Source: Fen-1362 sp049516395 | GTDB lineage: Bacteria; Planctomycetota; Phycisphaerae; Sedimentisphaerales; Anaerobacaceae | Length of the DNA stretch: 64,000 nucleotides | Reading direction: 5' to 3' | NCBI GenBank assembly: GCA_049516395.1 | Contig: JBEKTD010000001.1 | Span: 186,001-250,000 of the forward strand | Shown: positions 51,373 through 59,902 of the stretch, piece by piece | How the letters are laid out: each line of letters starts with the position of its first letter | How positions within the stretch are numbered: position 1 is the stretch's first letter | Notes under the pieces: model-generated | Told to the model about the DNA's origin: nothing | The model's database searches: none | The model's input: only the letters and a program-made list of their open reading frames with translations | Program-made: the position numbers and the translations under genes

Positions 51373-51493
51373 CATGGCGCATTATTGTAGAAAAACAGCT
51401 CAAAAGCTGCTTAATAGCGTAGTAAGGGGTTGTGGAAAAGCAAAAACCGGGGAAAACGTAGTATAAGAAAAGCTAATATACAAGAAAAGCGTT

Positions 51494-51910
51494 ATGAATA
51501 ATCGAACCTTAAAGATGTATGTTTTTTACTGTTCAAACAGTATCGAGCCGGAGCAAATGGCCGAGGGGCTGGGCAAATTAGACGGCGTTGATGTCAAGAC
51601 GGTAAGTTTGCCGTGTTCCGGGAAAATAGATGTTCCATATTTAGTAAAAGCGTTTGAAACCGGGGCGGATGGGGCTGTAATCGTTATCTGCAAACAAAAT
51701 GAGTGTCAGCACCTGGAAGGAAATTTACGGGCCAATAAACGAGCTGAAGCCGTTGAGTCGCTACTGGAAGAGATTGGAATGGGCAAAGGGCGAATGGCGG
51801 TTATTATGTTGAAGGAAGGCGGCGTCGAACAGGCCCTTGGCGAAATCAGGGATTTCATGGACAAGGTAAGAAATTTACCTCAGCCCCAAAGCAGCGCTAC
51901 GCACGTATAA
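51494..51910 (+). CDS. mvhD: MvhD/FlpD-like iron-sulfur electron-transfer subunit
   Basis: A 138-residue protein of the MvhD (hydrogenase iron-sulfur subunit) family, which passes electrons into HdrA. It keeps the fold markers VKTVSLPCSGKIDVPYLVKA, FETGADGAVIVICKQNECQH and LEGNLRANKRAEAV with LLEEIGM. Cysteines are C13 (YCSN), one in LPCSG and two in ICKQNEC. The classical N-terminal CxxCSY cluster is reduced to a single Cys, so the [2Fe-2S] site may be altered. It is the first gene of the operon that ends with hdrCBA, matching its usual partner. Confidence 0.82.
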   Translation: MNNRTLKMYVFYCSNSIEPEQMAEGLGKLDGVDVKTVSLPCSGKIDVPYLVKAFETGADGAVIVICKQNECQHLEGNLRANKRAEAVESLLEEIGMGKGRMAVIMLKEGGVEQALGEIRDFMDKVRNLPQPQSSATHV

Positions 51911-51931
51911 TATTAGGAGAATAGGAACTGT

Positions 51932-52837
51932 ATGAAAGTTGAGAGTAAGCTTGCGAATGCAATAGCGAAGGGAGACTTTGTAGTTACCGCGGAGATTTTG
52001 CCCGGTGCAGGCGGAAACGGTTCAGCAGCCGAAGCGGCATTAAAGGCGCTGGGCAAGGGGCTTGTGGCAATAAACGTGGCGGATAACTGCCATAATATAG
52101 GAATGTCTTCCATTGCGGCATCGGTCGCGGTGCTTAAATCAGGCGCTGAGCCAGTTTGCCAGATTGTTACGCGAGACAGGAACCGAATCGCGTTACAATC
52201 CGATTTGCTGGGGGCGGCTTACTTAGGAATTAAGAACGTGCTTTGCCTGTCCGGTTATCATCAGACGCTGTCGGCGTGCCCGGAATCGGCAAACGTTTAC
52301 GATATCGATTCCACACAGTTTATCGAAATGGCGACGAATATGTCCGAAAAGGGCGTTCTTGCCGACGGGACAAAGGTTGAGGGGCAATTTTCAATGCTCA
52401 TCGGAGCGGTTGCCAACCCGTTCCTGAAGCCGGTGGAATTAAATATGCTAAGGATGCAAAAGAAGGTCGAAGCCGGCGCAAAATTTATTCAGACCAGCGC
52501 CATATTCGATATTGAGACATTCGGTCAGTGGTTGAATGCTTCGATAAGCGACGGGATAACCGCCAAGGCAGCGATTTTAGCAGGTGTTTTAGCTTTGGAT
52601 AACGCCGCGGAAGCGGGCAGATTACGGAGTACATATACTGATTATTTCATTCCGGACAGCGTGATTGAGCGGCTCAAAAAAGCCGGTAACGAAGCGGCAC
52701 AGAAGAAAGAAGGTCTGGCTATCTGCATTGAGACAATCGGGAAGCTTAAAAAAATGAAAGGCCTCAGAGGCATTCATATACATTGCGGCTGCAAAGGAAA
52801 AGTGTCGCCGGAAGTTGTCGCAGCGGCCTTGTCGTAA
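51932..52837 (+). CDS. metF: methylenetetrahydrofolate reductase-family protein
   Basis: A 301-residue TIM-barrel protein of the MetF family, which interconverts methylene- and methyl-tetrahydrofolate using bound flavin. Visible marks are TAEILPGAGG, the barrel stretch PVCQIVTRDRNRIALQSDLL, GIKNVLCLSGYH, and FIQTSAIFDIETFGQWL. A C-terminal HIHCGCKGK adds a CxC not typical of MetF. It lies 21 bases after mvhD and 12 bases before the next gene. In acetogens such as Moorella, MetF works in a complex with HdrABC and MvhD, which this operon also encodes. An NADH domain is absent. Confidence 0.85.
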   Translation: MKVESKLANAIAKGDFVVTAEILPGAGGNGSAAEAALKALGKGLVAINVADNCHNIGMSSIAASVAVLKSGAEPVCQIVTRDRNRIALQSDLLGAAYLGIKNVLCLSGYHQTLSACPESANVYDIDSTQFIEMATNMSEKGVLADGTKVEGQFSMLIGAVANPFLKPVELNMLRMQKKVEAGAKFIQTSAIFDIETFGQWLNASISDGITAKAAILAGVLALDNAAEAGRLRSTYTDYFIPDSVIERLKKAGNEAAQKKEGLAICIETIGKLKKMKGLRGIHIHCGCKGKVSPEVVAAALS

Positions 52838-52849
52838 CGGGAACCGAAT

Positions 52850-54244
52850 ATGCCTGAAAAATATCATATTAAAACACAACCTGTGCCGCCCATAAGCCCG
52901 CGAATCGGCAAATATGGAATGGTCGATTGGCGGGAAGATTGCGCACGCTGTCATAACTGCGTTAAGAAGGCTTGCGTTTACGACCGCTACAGGCAGGAGG
53001 CGGATTATATTCGCAATCTTAAGGACGTGAATACGCTGTTCTTCGATTGTATGGGATGTTTTTCGTGCGTTCAGGACTGCACGAAGGGCCTTTTGTGTAT
53101 GTCCATCAATCCCGAATATCAGAAAATGGGAAACAGCTACTGGACTCCCGATATTATCAAAACGACCTGGCTCCAGGCGGAGACGGCGAAGATTCCGGTT
53201 TCGGGCGCGGGTTATCGCGGGCCGTTTTCAGGCAAGGGTTTCGATTCGATGTGGACGGATATGTCCGAAATCGTTCGCCCCACACGCGATGGAATTCACG
53301 GACGAGAATACATCAGCACCTCGGTTGATATAGGAAGGAAACTGCCATACCTGGCTTTCAATGGCAACAAGACCGGCGCAAATGCTTCGCCGCTGGTTTC
53401 GCTTCCTATGCCGATGATAATAGATATGGCTTCGCCTGCGTATACTTTGCCTCAGCTTAATTCGATTATCGCCCAGACGGCCGTAAACACCGACGTAATA
53501 GCGATTATTGATTCTCGCCAGTGGCAAGGGAGTGACAAACAGCTAAGGAACATAGCGTTTTATATTGCTGATGGCGAGATTATCCCGAAAGACGCCCTTA
53601 AGAAAACCAGGTTGGTGGAAATAGCCGACAGCATCAAGGCGATAGAACGCATCAAAGAAATAAAAAAGATACATCCCGGGATAGTCATTGCAATAAGAGT
53701 TGAGCTGACGGCGGCGGGAGTCGAGCGAGCGATAAAACTCGCCGAATCCAAAGAGGTTGAAGTAATACATATCGTGGCGGACGCAAATGGCAATGAGATT
53801 GGCGCAAGCAAGCCGCGATTTATCAAGGATATGACACGCCAGATTCACACAGCCCTGATAGAAAAAGAATGCAGGGATGAGATTACGCTTATGGCCGGGG
53901 GCGGGATAGCTCTGCCGGAGCACATGGCAAAAGAAATTATATGCGGCGCGGATTTGATAACCATCAACCTGCCGCTTCTTATATCTTTGGAATGTCATCT
54001 GTGTAATAGCTGTAAGCCGGGGATGGTATGCCCGGCGAAGCTGGAAAAAATTGATACTAACTACGGTGTCGGCCGAATGACCAATCTTATCGCCGCCTGG
54101 CACGACCAGTTGATTGAGATGATGGGCGCGATGGGAATGCGTGAGGTCCGTCGTCTTAGGGGCGACGTCGGCCGCGCGATGTTCTTCGAGAATCTTGAGG
54201 AGGAAACCTTTGGCAAGCTCTTCGGTTCCAGAAAAAACAATTAA
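52850..54244 (+). CDS. degenerate glutamate synthase-like (FMN-domain) protein with two [4Fe-4S] sites
   Basis: A 464-residue protein. The N-terminus carries two CxxCxxCxxxC ferredoxin-type sites (C31-C42 and C67-C77). Residues ~175-440 are a GltB-FMN-like barrel. The 3Fe-4S-type cysteines in CHLCNSCKPGMVC and the following TNYGVGRMTNLI are kept. Compared with the complete paralogue next door it lacks TGEGG, KPGLGGHLLG and the IDGGYGGTGAAP loop, so FMN and 2-oxoglutarate binding look lost. It may be a structural electron-transfer subunit. It overlaps the next gene by 35 bases. Confidence 0.78.
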   Translation: MPEKYHIKTQPVPPISPRIGKYGMVDWREDCARCHNCVKKACVYDRYRQEADYIRNLKDVNTLFFDCMGCFSCVQDCTKGLLCMSINPEYQKMGNSYWTPDIIKTTWLQAETAKIPVSGAGYRGPFSGKGFDSMWTDMSEIVRPTRDGIHGREYISTSVDIGRKLPYLAFNGNKTGANASPLVSLPMPMIIDMASPAYTLPQLNSIIAQTAVNTDVIAIIDSRQWQGSDKQLRNIAFYIADGEIIPKDALKKTRLVEIADSIKAIERIKEIKKIHPGIVIAIRVELTAAGVERAIKLAESKEVEVIHIVADANGNEIGASKPRFIKDMTRQIHTALIEKECRDEITLMAGGGIALPEHMAKEIICGADLITINLPLLISLECHLCNSCKPGMVCPAKLEKIDTNYGVGRMTNLIAAWHDQLIEMMGAMGMREVRRLRGDVGRAMFFENLEEETFGKLFGSRKNN

Positions 54245-55793
54245 AGATATCCTTCCTGAGAATACGCTCAAGACGCTTGTGCCGCAGGAAGATGTGACGC
54301 GTGTCGTTAAGACGGCGCCGTCGCGCTATCGCAACGAGATTGCGAAGTTCATTGTTCATCGCAACCTGAACTGCAAGCGATGCGGCAAATGCGCCGAAGT
54401 TTGCAAGTACGGAGTTCACGTATTAAAACCCGGCTACAAGTATTTCGCTGAGCCGAAGAATCATTTATGTATAGGTCCTGCCTGCGAGAAGAATAATGGT
54501 CATTTCTGCGTTGCCAAGTGCCCGCAGAAGGCATTACGACTCAAAGAAAACCCGTTGTTTAAGGCGCTGGGCGATTATCGCTGGCCGGGGGATTTGATTT
54601 TAGCGACGTGGAAAATGGCTGAAACCGGCGACGTGCCGCCTGCAGAATATGGTTACGAATACGAGTGCGGCAATTCAGGCGGCGGATTTGACCGGCTCAG
54701 GTTCAAATTTCCCGATAAGCCGCCCGTAAAAATCGACGCCGACAAGATAGACACAAGCATATCGCTCAATAAACGAGGCGACGGCAGGCCCGAAATCAAA
54801 ATTGATGTCCCCTGGTATGGCGGAGGGATGTCGTTCGGGTCGGTCAGCAACGTAACCCAGTTATCAAAAGCCAGGGCCGCGAAGGCCTGGAACACCTTCA
54901 CCTGCACGGGCGAAGGCGGATATATGGAGCGGATGAGGCCCTATGACGACCACGTGATTACGCAGGTTGCCACGGGGCTTTTCGGCGTGCGAGAGGAAAC
55001 GATTCAGCGTGTGCCGATAGTGGAATTCAAATATGCCCAGGGCGCAAAACCGGGTCTGGGCGGCCACCTGTTAGGCGACAAAAACACCCCGGCTGTGGCG
55101 AAGATGCGTGAGGCGGTTGTCGGTATATCGTTGTTTTCGCCGTTTCCGTTCCACAGCGTTTATTCTATCGAGGACCATCAAAAGCACATTGACTGGATAA
55201 AACACGTTAACAAAAGGGCTTTAATATCAACGAAGGTATCGACACCGACGGATGTCGATATGGTCGCGGTCGGAAGCTATTCGGCAGGGACCCATATCGT
55301 CCACATAGACGGCGGCTACGGCGGAACAGGCGCGGCGCCTGATATCGCTAAAAAGAATATCGCGATGCCGATTGAATATGCCATAGGCAGGGTACACAAG
55401 TTCCTGGCCGACGAGGGCGTTCGCGACAAAGTAACTCTCATCGCCAGCGGCGGAATACGCTCGGCACATGATGTGGCCAAGGCCATTGCTCTTGGCGCAG
55501 ACGGAGTCGTAATAGGGACAGTTGAATTAGTGGCCCTTGGATGTGTCCGATGCAGCCGATGCGAAAGCGGAAGGGGCTGCCCACGCGGTATCGCAACGAC
55601 CGACCCTGAGCTGGCGCAGAAAATGAATATCGAGTGGGGTACGCAGCGGATTATCAACCTTTACAACGCCTGGCGAAAAGTGCTTGTGGAAATTCTGCAA
55701 CGCTTTGGCATGCGCAGTGTCACGGAATTACGCGGACGCACAGACCTGCTGATGCATCTCGATTACACCAACGATGTCGGAGCCAAGAAATGA
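54210..55793 (+). CDS. gltB: glutamate synthase FMN-domain subunit with ferredoxin domain (archaeal-type GltB)
   Basis: A 527-residue protein. I start at TTG 54210, because GAGGAGG lies six bases upstream; the frame's earlier ATG is inside the previous gene. Residues 55-110 carry cysteine clusters (CKRCGKCAEVC; CIGPACEKNNGHFC). The FMN barrel has SFGSVS, TGEGG, GAKPGLGGHLLGDK, HIDGGYGGTGAAP, ASGGIRSAHDVAKA and 3Fe-4S CVRCSRCESGRGCPRG, all intact. It would reduce 2-oxoglutarate plus ammonia to glutamate. The stop overlaps the start of the amidotransferase gene (ATGA), so the two are translationally coupled. Confidence 0.9.
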   Translation: MASSSVPEKTIKDILPENTLKTLVPQEDVTRVVKTAPSRYRNEIAKFIVHRNLNCKRCGKCAEVCKYGVHVLKPGYKYFAEPKNHLCIGPACEKNNGHFCVAKCPQKALRLKENPLFKALGDYRWPGDLILATWKMAETGDVPPAEYGYEYECGNSGGGFDRLRFKFPDKPPVKIDADKIDTSISLNKRGDGRPEIKIDVPWYGGGMSFGSVSNVTQLSKARAAKAWNTFTCTGEGGYMERMRPYDDHVITQVATGLFGVREETIQRVPIVEFKYAQGAKPGLGGHLLGDKNTPAVAKMREAVVGISLFSPFPFHSVYSIEDHQKHIDWIKHVNKRALISTKVSTPTDVDMVAVGSYSAGTHIVHIDGGYGGTGAAPDIAKKNIAMPIEYAIGRVHKFLADEGVRDKVTLIASGGIRSAHDVAKAIALGADGVVIGTVELVALGCVRCSRCESGRGCPRGIATTDPELAQKMNIEWGTQRIINLYNAWRKVLVEILQRFGMRSVTELRGRTDLLMHLDYTNDVGAKK

Positions 55794-58450
55794 ACGAGAA
55801 AATCATAAAACAACTGGCATATTCGAGAAAGCAATTAGCTGAAAAGCTGAATCATTCCTGCGAAATCAGGAAAGAAGCCGAAGAGGGCGGCTGCGGCGTC
55901 GTGGGTTTTTGCTGCAGTGAGCCGGTGCCGGGAAAGCATATTTATGAGCCGTCGCGCCAGATGCACAATCGCGGAAACGGCAAGGGCGGTGGCATCGCAG
56001 CGGTTGGATTTGTGCCGGAACAATTAGGCGTCAGCCGGGAAGTTTTAGACAACCATTATATGCTTCACGTCGCTTTCCTCGATGATAAGGTCCAGCCGGA
56101 GATAGAAAAACAATTTATCACGCCCAATTTCGATATTGTGAAATCGACCCAGCTCGATAAGGTTAACGACTGGAAGACCGTACCCGGGCTGGAAGTTAAG
56201 CCGCCTGACGTTTGCCGGTACTTTGTTCGGGTAAAGCCGAAGGTGCTCGATGACTTCATCGCCAAAAATAACCTGCAAGCTCTCGACCGCAGCGAGGCCG
56301 AAGACGAATTTATCAACCAGAACAGTTTCAGCTTGAATCAGAAATACTACGCGTCCTTAGGCGAGAAGAGGGCTTTTGTGCTTTCGCACGGCCACAATAT
56401 TATGATTCTCAAGGTCGTGGGTTTCGCTGAAGCGATTGTAAAGTATTATAAAATCGAAGACCTTTGTGCCTACGAGTGGATTGCCCATCAGCGTTTTCCG
56501 ACCAAGGGCCGCGTATGGCATCCGGGCGGGGCGCATCCTTTCGCCGCTATCGATATGGCGCTGGTGCACAACGGCGACTTTGCCAATTATCATTCCGTAA
56601 CCGAATATCTCAAGCAGCGGAATATCTATCCGCAGTTCCTGACCGATACGGAGGTATCCGCGCTTTTATTTGATTTGCTCAGCAGGACTTATCACTACCC
56701 GCTCGAATACATTATTGAGGCGCTTGCCCCGACTACCGAGCTGGATTTTGACCGGCTGGACGAGGAGAAACAAAAAATTTACCGCGACATTCAGGCGACC
56801 CATATTCACGGCTCACCTGACGGCCCGTGGTTTTTCATTATCGCCCGTAATCTTGCCCGCGAGAAAAAATTTCAGCTTATGGGCATAACCGACACCGCGA
56901 TGCTTCGGCCTCAGGTGTTCGCGTTCTGCGACGGCGAGGTCCAGGTGGGCCTGATTTGCTCGGAAAAACAAGCCATTGATGCTACGCTGCATAGCTTGTC
57001 GAAAGACGACAAAAGGATATGCCCGGTGGCGGACAAATACTGGAATGCCCGCGGAGGCAGTTATAACGACGGCGGGTCATTTATATTCAATCTTGAAAAA
57101 GATTCAGCCGGCAAAATGCGGATTTTGTGCACGGACAAATTCGGCAGAACCGTGCCTATGCCCAAAGCCACGGAAAGTTGCGATTTCTCACAGGAGCCAT
57201 CACTGTCCTCTGAGGATGAAGAAGAAATACAGACGCTCATCGGCGAGCGATTCGTATCCGGCAATGGAATGGCGATTTTCGAGATGATTCGAGACGTTGT
57301 GCACGAATGGACGTTCGATGAGTTTCGTTTTGCCTGCCGGCAGATTGTAAATCAGGCAAAAGACCCTCATAAGGCGACTCTTGCGATAGAGGTCCTGACG
57401 CTGCTTAATGACCGCAGGTATTCAACCGGCTCGAAGAAACGAAGTCATATCCTTCATATTATTCGCGGCGAGCTAAACCTGTTGTTCTGGAATATCCCCA
57501 ATATAGGCGTTAAGAATTCTTACGATGGGAATCATCGCCTCATTGATTTTGAGACGCGGGGCAACCTTAGGGGACCTGAGAGTAATGAAACAACCCTTGT
57601 AATCGACGCCGCCAATTTTGCTCCCGAAGGAGACGACTGCGACGCGGCGCTTTTAGTTAACGCGTATATCAAGGGCTGGCGGCATTTCATCAGTTTCAAT
57701 TGCATCGGTCAGCGGTTCATTGGATGCGGTCTCGGCCCGGATACCGACGACGTTACGATAGATGTTTACGGCAGCAGCGGCGATTATCTTGCCTCCGGCA
57801 TCGACGGGCTGACCATCAGCGTGCACGGCAACGCTCAGGACCAGGTGGGTCAAATCACAAAAAGAGGCAAACTTGTCATCCACGGCGACGTGGGCCAGAC
57901 CTTTATGTATGGCGCAAAAGGCGCAAGCGTCTATGTGCTTGGTAACGCCGCGGGCAGACCGCTTATCAACTCTGTCGGCAGACCCAAGGTGGTAATAAAC
58001 GGAACCTGCCTTGACTTTTTAGCCGAGTCGTTTATGGCGGGCGACCCGCATAACGGCGGCGGCTTTGTTATCTTAAACGGCGTCAAATTCGATGATAACG
58101 GCAAATTAGTAGCGCTCCAGCAGCCGTATCCAGGCAGCAACATATTTTCACTGGCTTCGGGCGGGGCGATTTTTGTTCGTGACCCGAATAAAACACTGGT
58201 TGACCAGCAGTTAAACGGCGGCTTCTTCGCAAAAGTAACCGACGAGGACTGGGAGCTGATACTACCTTACCTGAAAGAAAACGAACAGCTTTTCGGAATA
58301 ACAATAGAGCAGCTTTTGACCGTGAACAACGAGCGGCGCGAGCCAATAGAGGTTTACCGCAAGGTTGTTCCCGCCAACGCCGCGAAAGTATTGTCGGAAG
58401 AGACAGATGATGTTGAAGCAGAATTGTCAGAAGAACCAATTGTGAAATAG
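55790..58450 (+). CDS. glutamate synthase amidotransferase-GXGXG subunit
   Basis: An 886-residue protein starting MNEKIIKQLAYSR. Residues ~33-470 are a class II glutamine amidotransferase: GGCGVVGFCC with C35 as the likely nucleophile, RFPTKGRVWHPGGAHPFA, LVHNGDFANYHSV, and FLTDTEVSALLFDLL. A middle helical part follows. Residues ~625-800 are the GXGXG beta-helix (GCGLGPDTDDVTIDVYGS; VHGNAQDQVGQI; GDVGQTFMYGAKG; GNAAGRPLINSVG). It supplies ammonia to the FMN subunit. The nucleophile lies 34 residues inside the chain, so N-terminal processing or a later start is needed for the usual Ntn mechanism. Confidence 0.88.
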   Translation: MNEKIIKQLAYSRKQLAEKLNHSCEIRKEAEEGGCGVVGFCCSEPVPGKHIYEPSRQMHNRGNGKGGGIAAVGFVPEQLGVSREVLDNHYMLHVAFLDDKVQPEIEKQFITPNFDIVKSTQLDKVNDWKTVPGLEVKPPDVCRYFVRVKPKVLDDFIAKNNLQALDRSEAEDEFINQNSFSLNQKYYASLGEKRAFVLSHGHNIMILKVVGFAEAIVKYYKIEDLCAYEWIAHQRFPTKGRVWHPGGAHPFAAIDMALVHNGDFANYHSVTEYLKQRNIYPQFLTDTEVSALLFDLLSRTYHYPLEYIIEALAPTTELDFDRLDEEKQKIYRDIQATHIHGSPDGPWFFIIARNLAREKKFQLMGITDTAMLRPQVFAFCDGEVQVGLICSEKQAIDATLHSLSKDDKRICPVADKYWNARGGSYNDGGSFIFNLEKDSAGKMRILCTDKFGRTVPMPKATESCDFSQEPSLSSEDEEEIQTLIGERFVSGNGMAIFEMIRDVVHEWTFDEFRFACRQIVNQAKDPHKATLAIEVLTLLNDRRYSTGSKKRSHILHIIRGELNLLFWNIPNIGVKNSYDGNHRLIDFETRGNLRGPESNETTLVIDAANFAPEGDDCDAALLVNAYIKGWRHFISFNCIGQRFIGCGLGPDTDDVTIDVYGSSGDYLASGIDGLTISVHGNAQDQVGQITKRGKLVIHGDVGQTFMYGAKGASVYVLGNAAGRPLINSVGRPKVVINGTCLDFLAESFMAGDPHNGGGFVILNGVKFDDNGKLVALQQPYPGSNIFSLASGGAIFVRDPNKTLVDQQLNGGFFAKVTDEDWELILPYLKENEQLFGITIEQLLTVNNERREPIEVYRKVVPANAAKVLSEETDDVEAELSEEPIVK

Positions 58451-58460
58451 GATAATTAAC

Positions 58461-59027
58461 GTGATAACAATCAAAAAAGCTAAAGCAGGCGAAGCATTGA
58501 AGAACGCTGTCGAGAAAATCTCCGGCGTTGACCTGAGCGTTTGCCTTCAGTGCAGGAAATGCTCCAGCGGATGTCCCGTAGGCAAACTTACAAAGTCCCG
58601 GCCCTCGGAGATTATGCGTCGGCTGCACTTGAATGCGGGTAACGAGCTGCTCGAAAGCGATATCCTCTGGATGTGCGTTTCCTGCGAGACCTGTTCGGCC
58701 AGATGCCCGATGGGTATTGATGTCGCCGGGGTGATGGACGCCTTGCGAAAGCTGGCGTTATCGAGGGGGGCATCGAAACAGGAAGGCAACGTGCCCTTGT
58801 TTAACAAGGCATTTTTGAAAACGGTCGAGGTATTCGGCCGGACGTATGAAATGGCAATGATAACCGCTTACAAATTAGGTACCGGCAAACTGATGAACGA
58901 TACGGAAAAATTTCCGACGATGCTCAGGAAAGGCAAAATCTCACTGTTGCCTTCGTTTGGCGGGGACAGAAAAACGGTGAAGCGCATATTCAAAAAAACA
59001 AAGCAGAATAAAGGGGCCGGAATATGA
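58461..59027 (+). CDS. hdrC: heterodisulfide reductase subunit C-like protein
   Basis: A 188-residue iron-sulfur protein starting at GTG. It has two [4Fe-4S] motifs, CLQCRKCSSGCPVGK (residues ~28-42) and CVSCETCSARCPMGID (~72-87), separated by the usual helical spacer. A C-terminal helical segment with basic residues follows. HdrC links the flavin subunit HdrA to the catalytic HdrB. Its stop overlaps the hdrB start (ATGA) and it follows the amidotransferase gene by ten bases, so it belongs to the same transcript. Confidence 0.92.
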   Translation: MITIKKAKAGEALKNAVEKISGVDLSVCLQCRKCSSGCPVGKLTKSRPSEIMRRLHLNAGNELLESDILWMCVSCETCSARCPMGIDVAGVMDALRKLALSRGASKQEGNVPLFNKAFLKTVEVFGRTYEMAMITAYKLGTGKLMNDTEKFPTMLRKGKISLLPSFGGDRKTVKRIFKKTKQNKGAGI

Positions 59028-59902
59028 GATACGCCTACTATCCCGGATGTTCCGCTGAATCGACGGCCCGCGATATGCACCAGTCAACTTTGGCAGTAGC
59101 GGCAGCGCTGGGAATCGAAATGATTGAGCCGAAGGGCTGGACGTGCTGCGGCGCAACTGCCGGCCACCAGACCGACCGCGTGTTGGCAGCGGCATTGCCT
59201 GCCGCCAATCTGGTCAAGATTAAGGATATGGGGCTTGATTGTGTTGTGAATTGCGCGGCCTGTTATAACAGGATGAAAGTAGCGAATCACGAAATAGCGA
59301 CCGAATCGGGAATCCGCAATGATGTCAGTGACGCTATTGGCCGGGATTACGACGGCTCGGTTAAAGTAAGACATTTTATTGAGGTGCTGCTTGAAGACGT
59401 CGGCCTGGAAAAAATCAGCAGTGCAATCAAACAGCCGCTTAAAGGGCTGAAGGTTGCCTGTTATTACGGATGTCTGCTTGTTCGTCCGCCAAAGGTCGTT
59501 AATTTTGACGACCCGGAGAATCCGAAGTCGCTCGATAAGCTGGTTAAGGCGATGGGCGGCGAATCAATCGAGTGGCCATACAAGGTCGAGTGCTGCGGCG
59601 GCGGGTTATCGCTTTCGAGAACGGACGTTGTGGTAAACCTGACGGATTCGATTCTTGGAATGGCGAAAAGTTCCGGCGCGGATTGCATAGCGGTAAGCTG
59701 CCCGATGTGTCAGGTGAATCTGGATTTGCGGCAGCAGGACATTAAAAAAGAAACCGGCAGAGACTATCAAATCCCTGTCGTGTATATCACGCAGCTTTTA
59801 GGGCTTGGTCTTGGCATCAGCTCAAAGAAACTCGGGTTTAATAAGCTTATGGTTCCTGCTTCAAATGTTCTGGAGAAGGTGGAAGTGAGCAGCAATGGGT
59901 AA
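59024..59902 (+). CDS. hdrB: heterodisulfide reductase subunit B-like protein
   Basis: A 292-residue protein with two CCG domains. The first shows YYPGCSAESTARD, WTCCGATAGHQTD and CVNCAACYNRM. The second shows YYGCLLVRPPK, VECCGGGLSLSRTD and SCPMCQVNLDLRQQD. These bind the noncubane [4Fe-4S] clusters that split disulfides in HdrB. In bacteria without coenzyme M the true partner is unknown; another disulfide, or electron entry to MetF, has been proposed for related complexes. It overlaps hdrC by four bases and hdrA by eight. Confidence 0.92.
   Translation: MRYAYYPGCSAESTARDMHQSTLAVAAALGIEMIEPKGWTCCGATAGHQTDRVLAAALPAANLVKIKDMGLDCVVNCAACYNRMKVANHEIATESGIRNDVSDAIGRDYDGSVKVRHFIEVLLEDVGLEKISSAIKQPLKGLKVACYYGCLLVRPPKVVNFDDPENPKSLDKLVKAMGGESIEWPYKVECCGGGLSLSRTDVVVNLTDSILGMAKSSGADCIAVSCPMCQVNLDLRQQDIKKETGRDYQIPVVYITQLLGLGLGISSKKLGFNKLMVPASNVLEKVEVSSNG

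Larger units (their letters stand above)
51119..51493. other. gene-poor stretch between tRNA-Gly and the Glt/Hdr operon
   Basis: 375 AT-rich bases. The minus strand has a 62-codon frame at 51150-51338 (MYTLKEFMQQLAEQTNTSTM at its start) behind a plausible AAAGGAG site. I do not recognise the protein. It could be a small gene or the end of a lost one. The right part holds the likely promoter of the large operon. Confidence 0.5.

Noticed and set aside
54141..54209. Longer start for the GltB-FMN subunit
   Set aside because: These codons lie inside the previous gene. A GAGGAGG site six bases before TTG 54210 fixes the start better.
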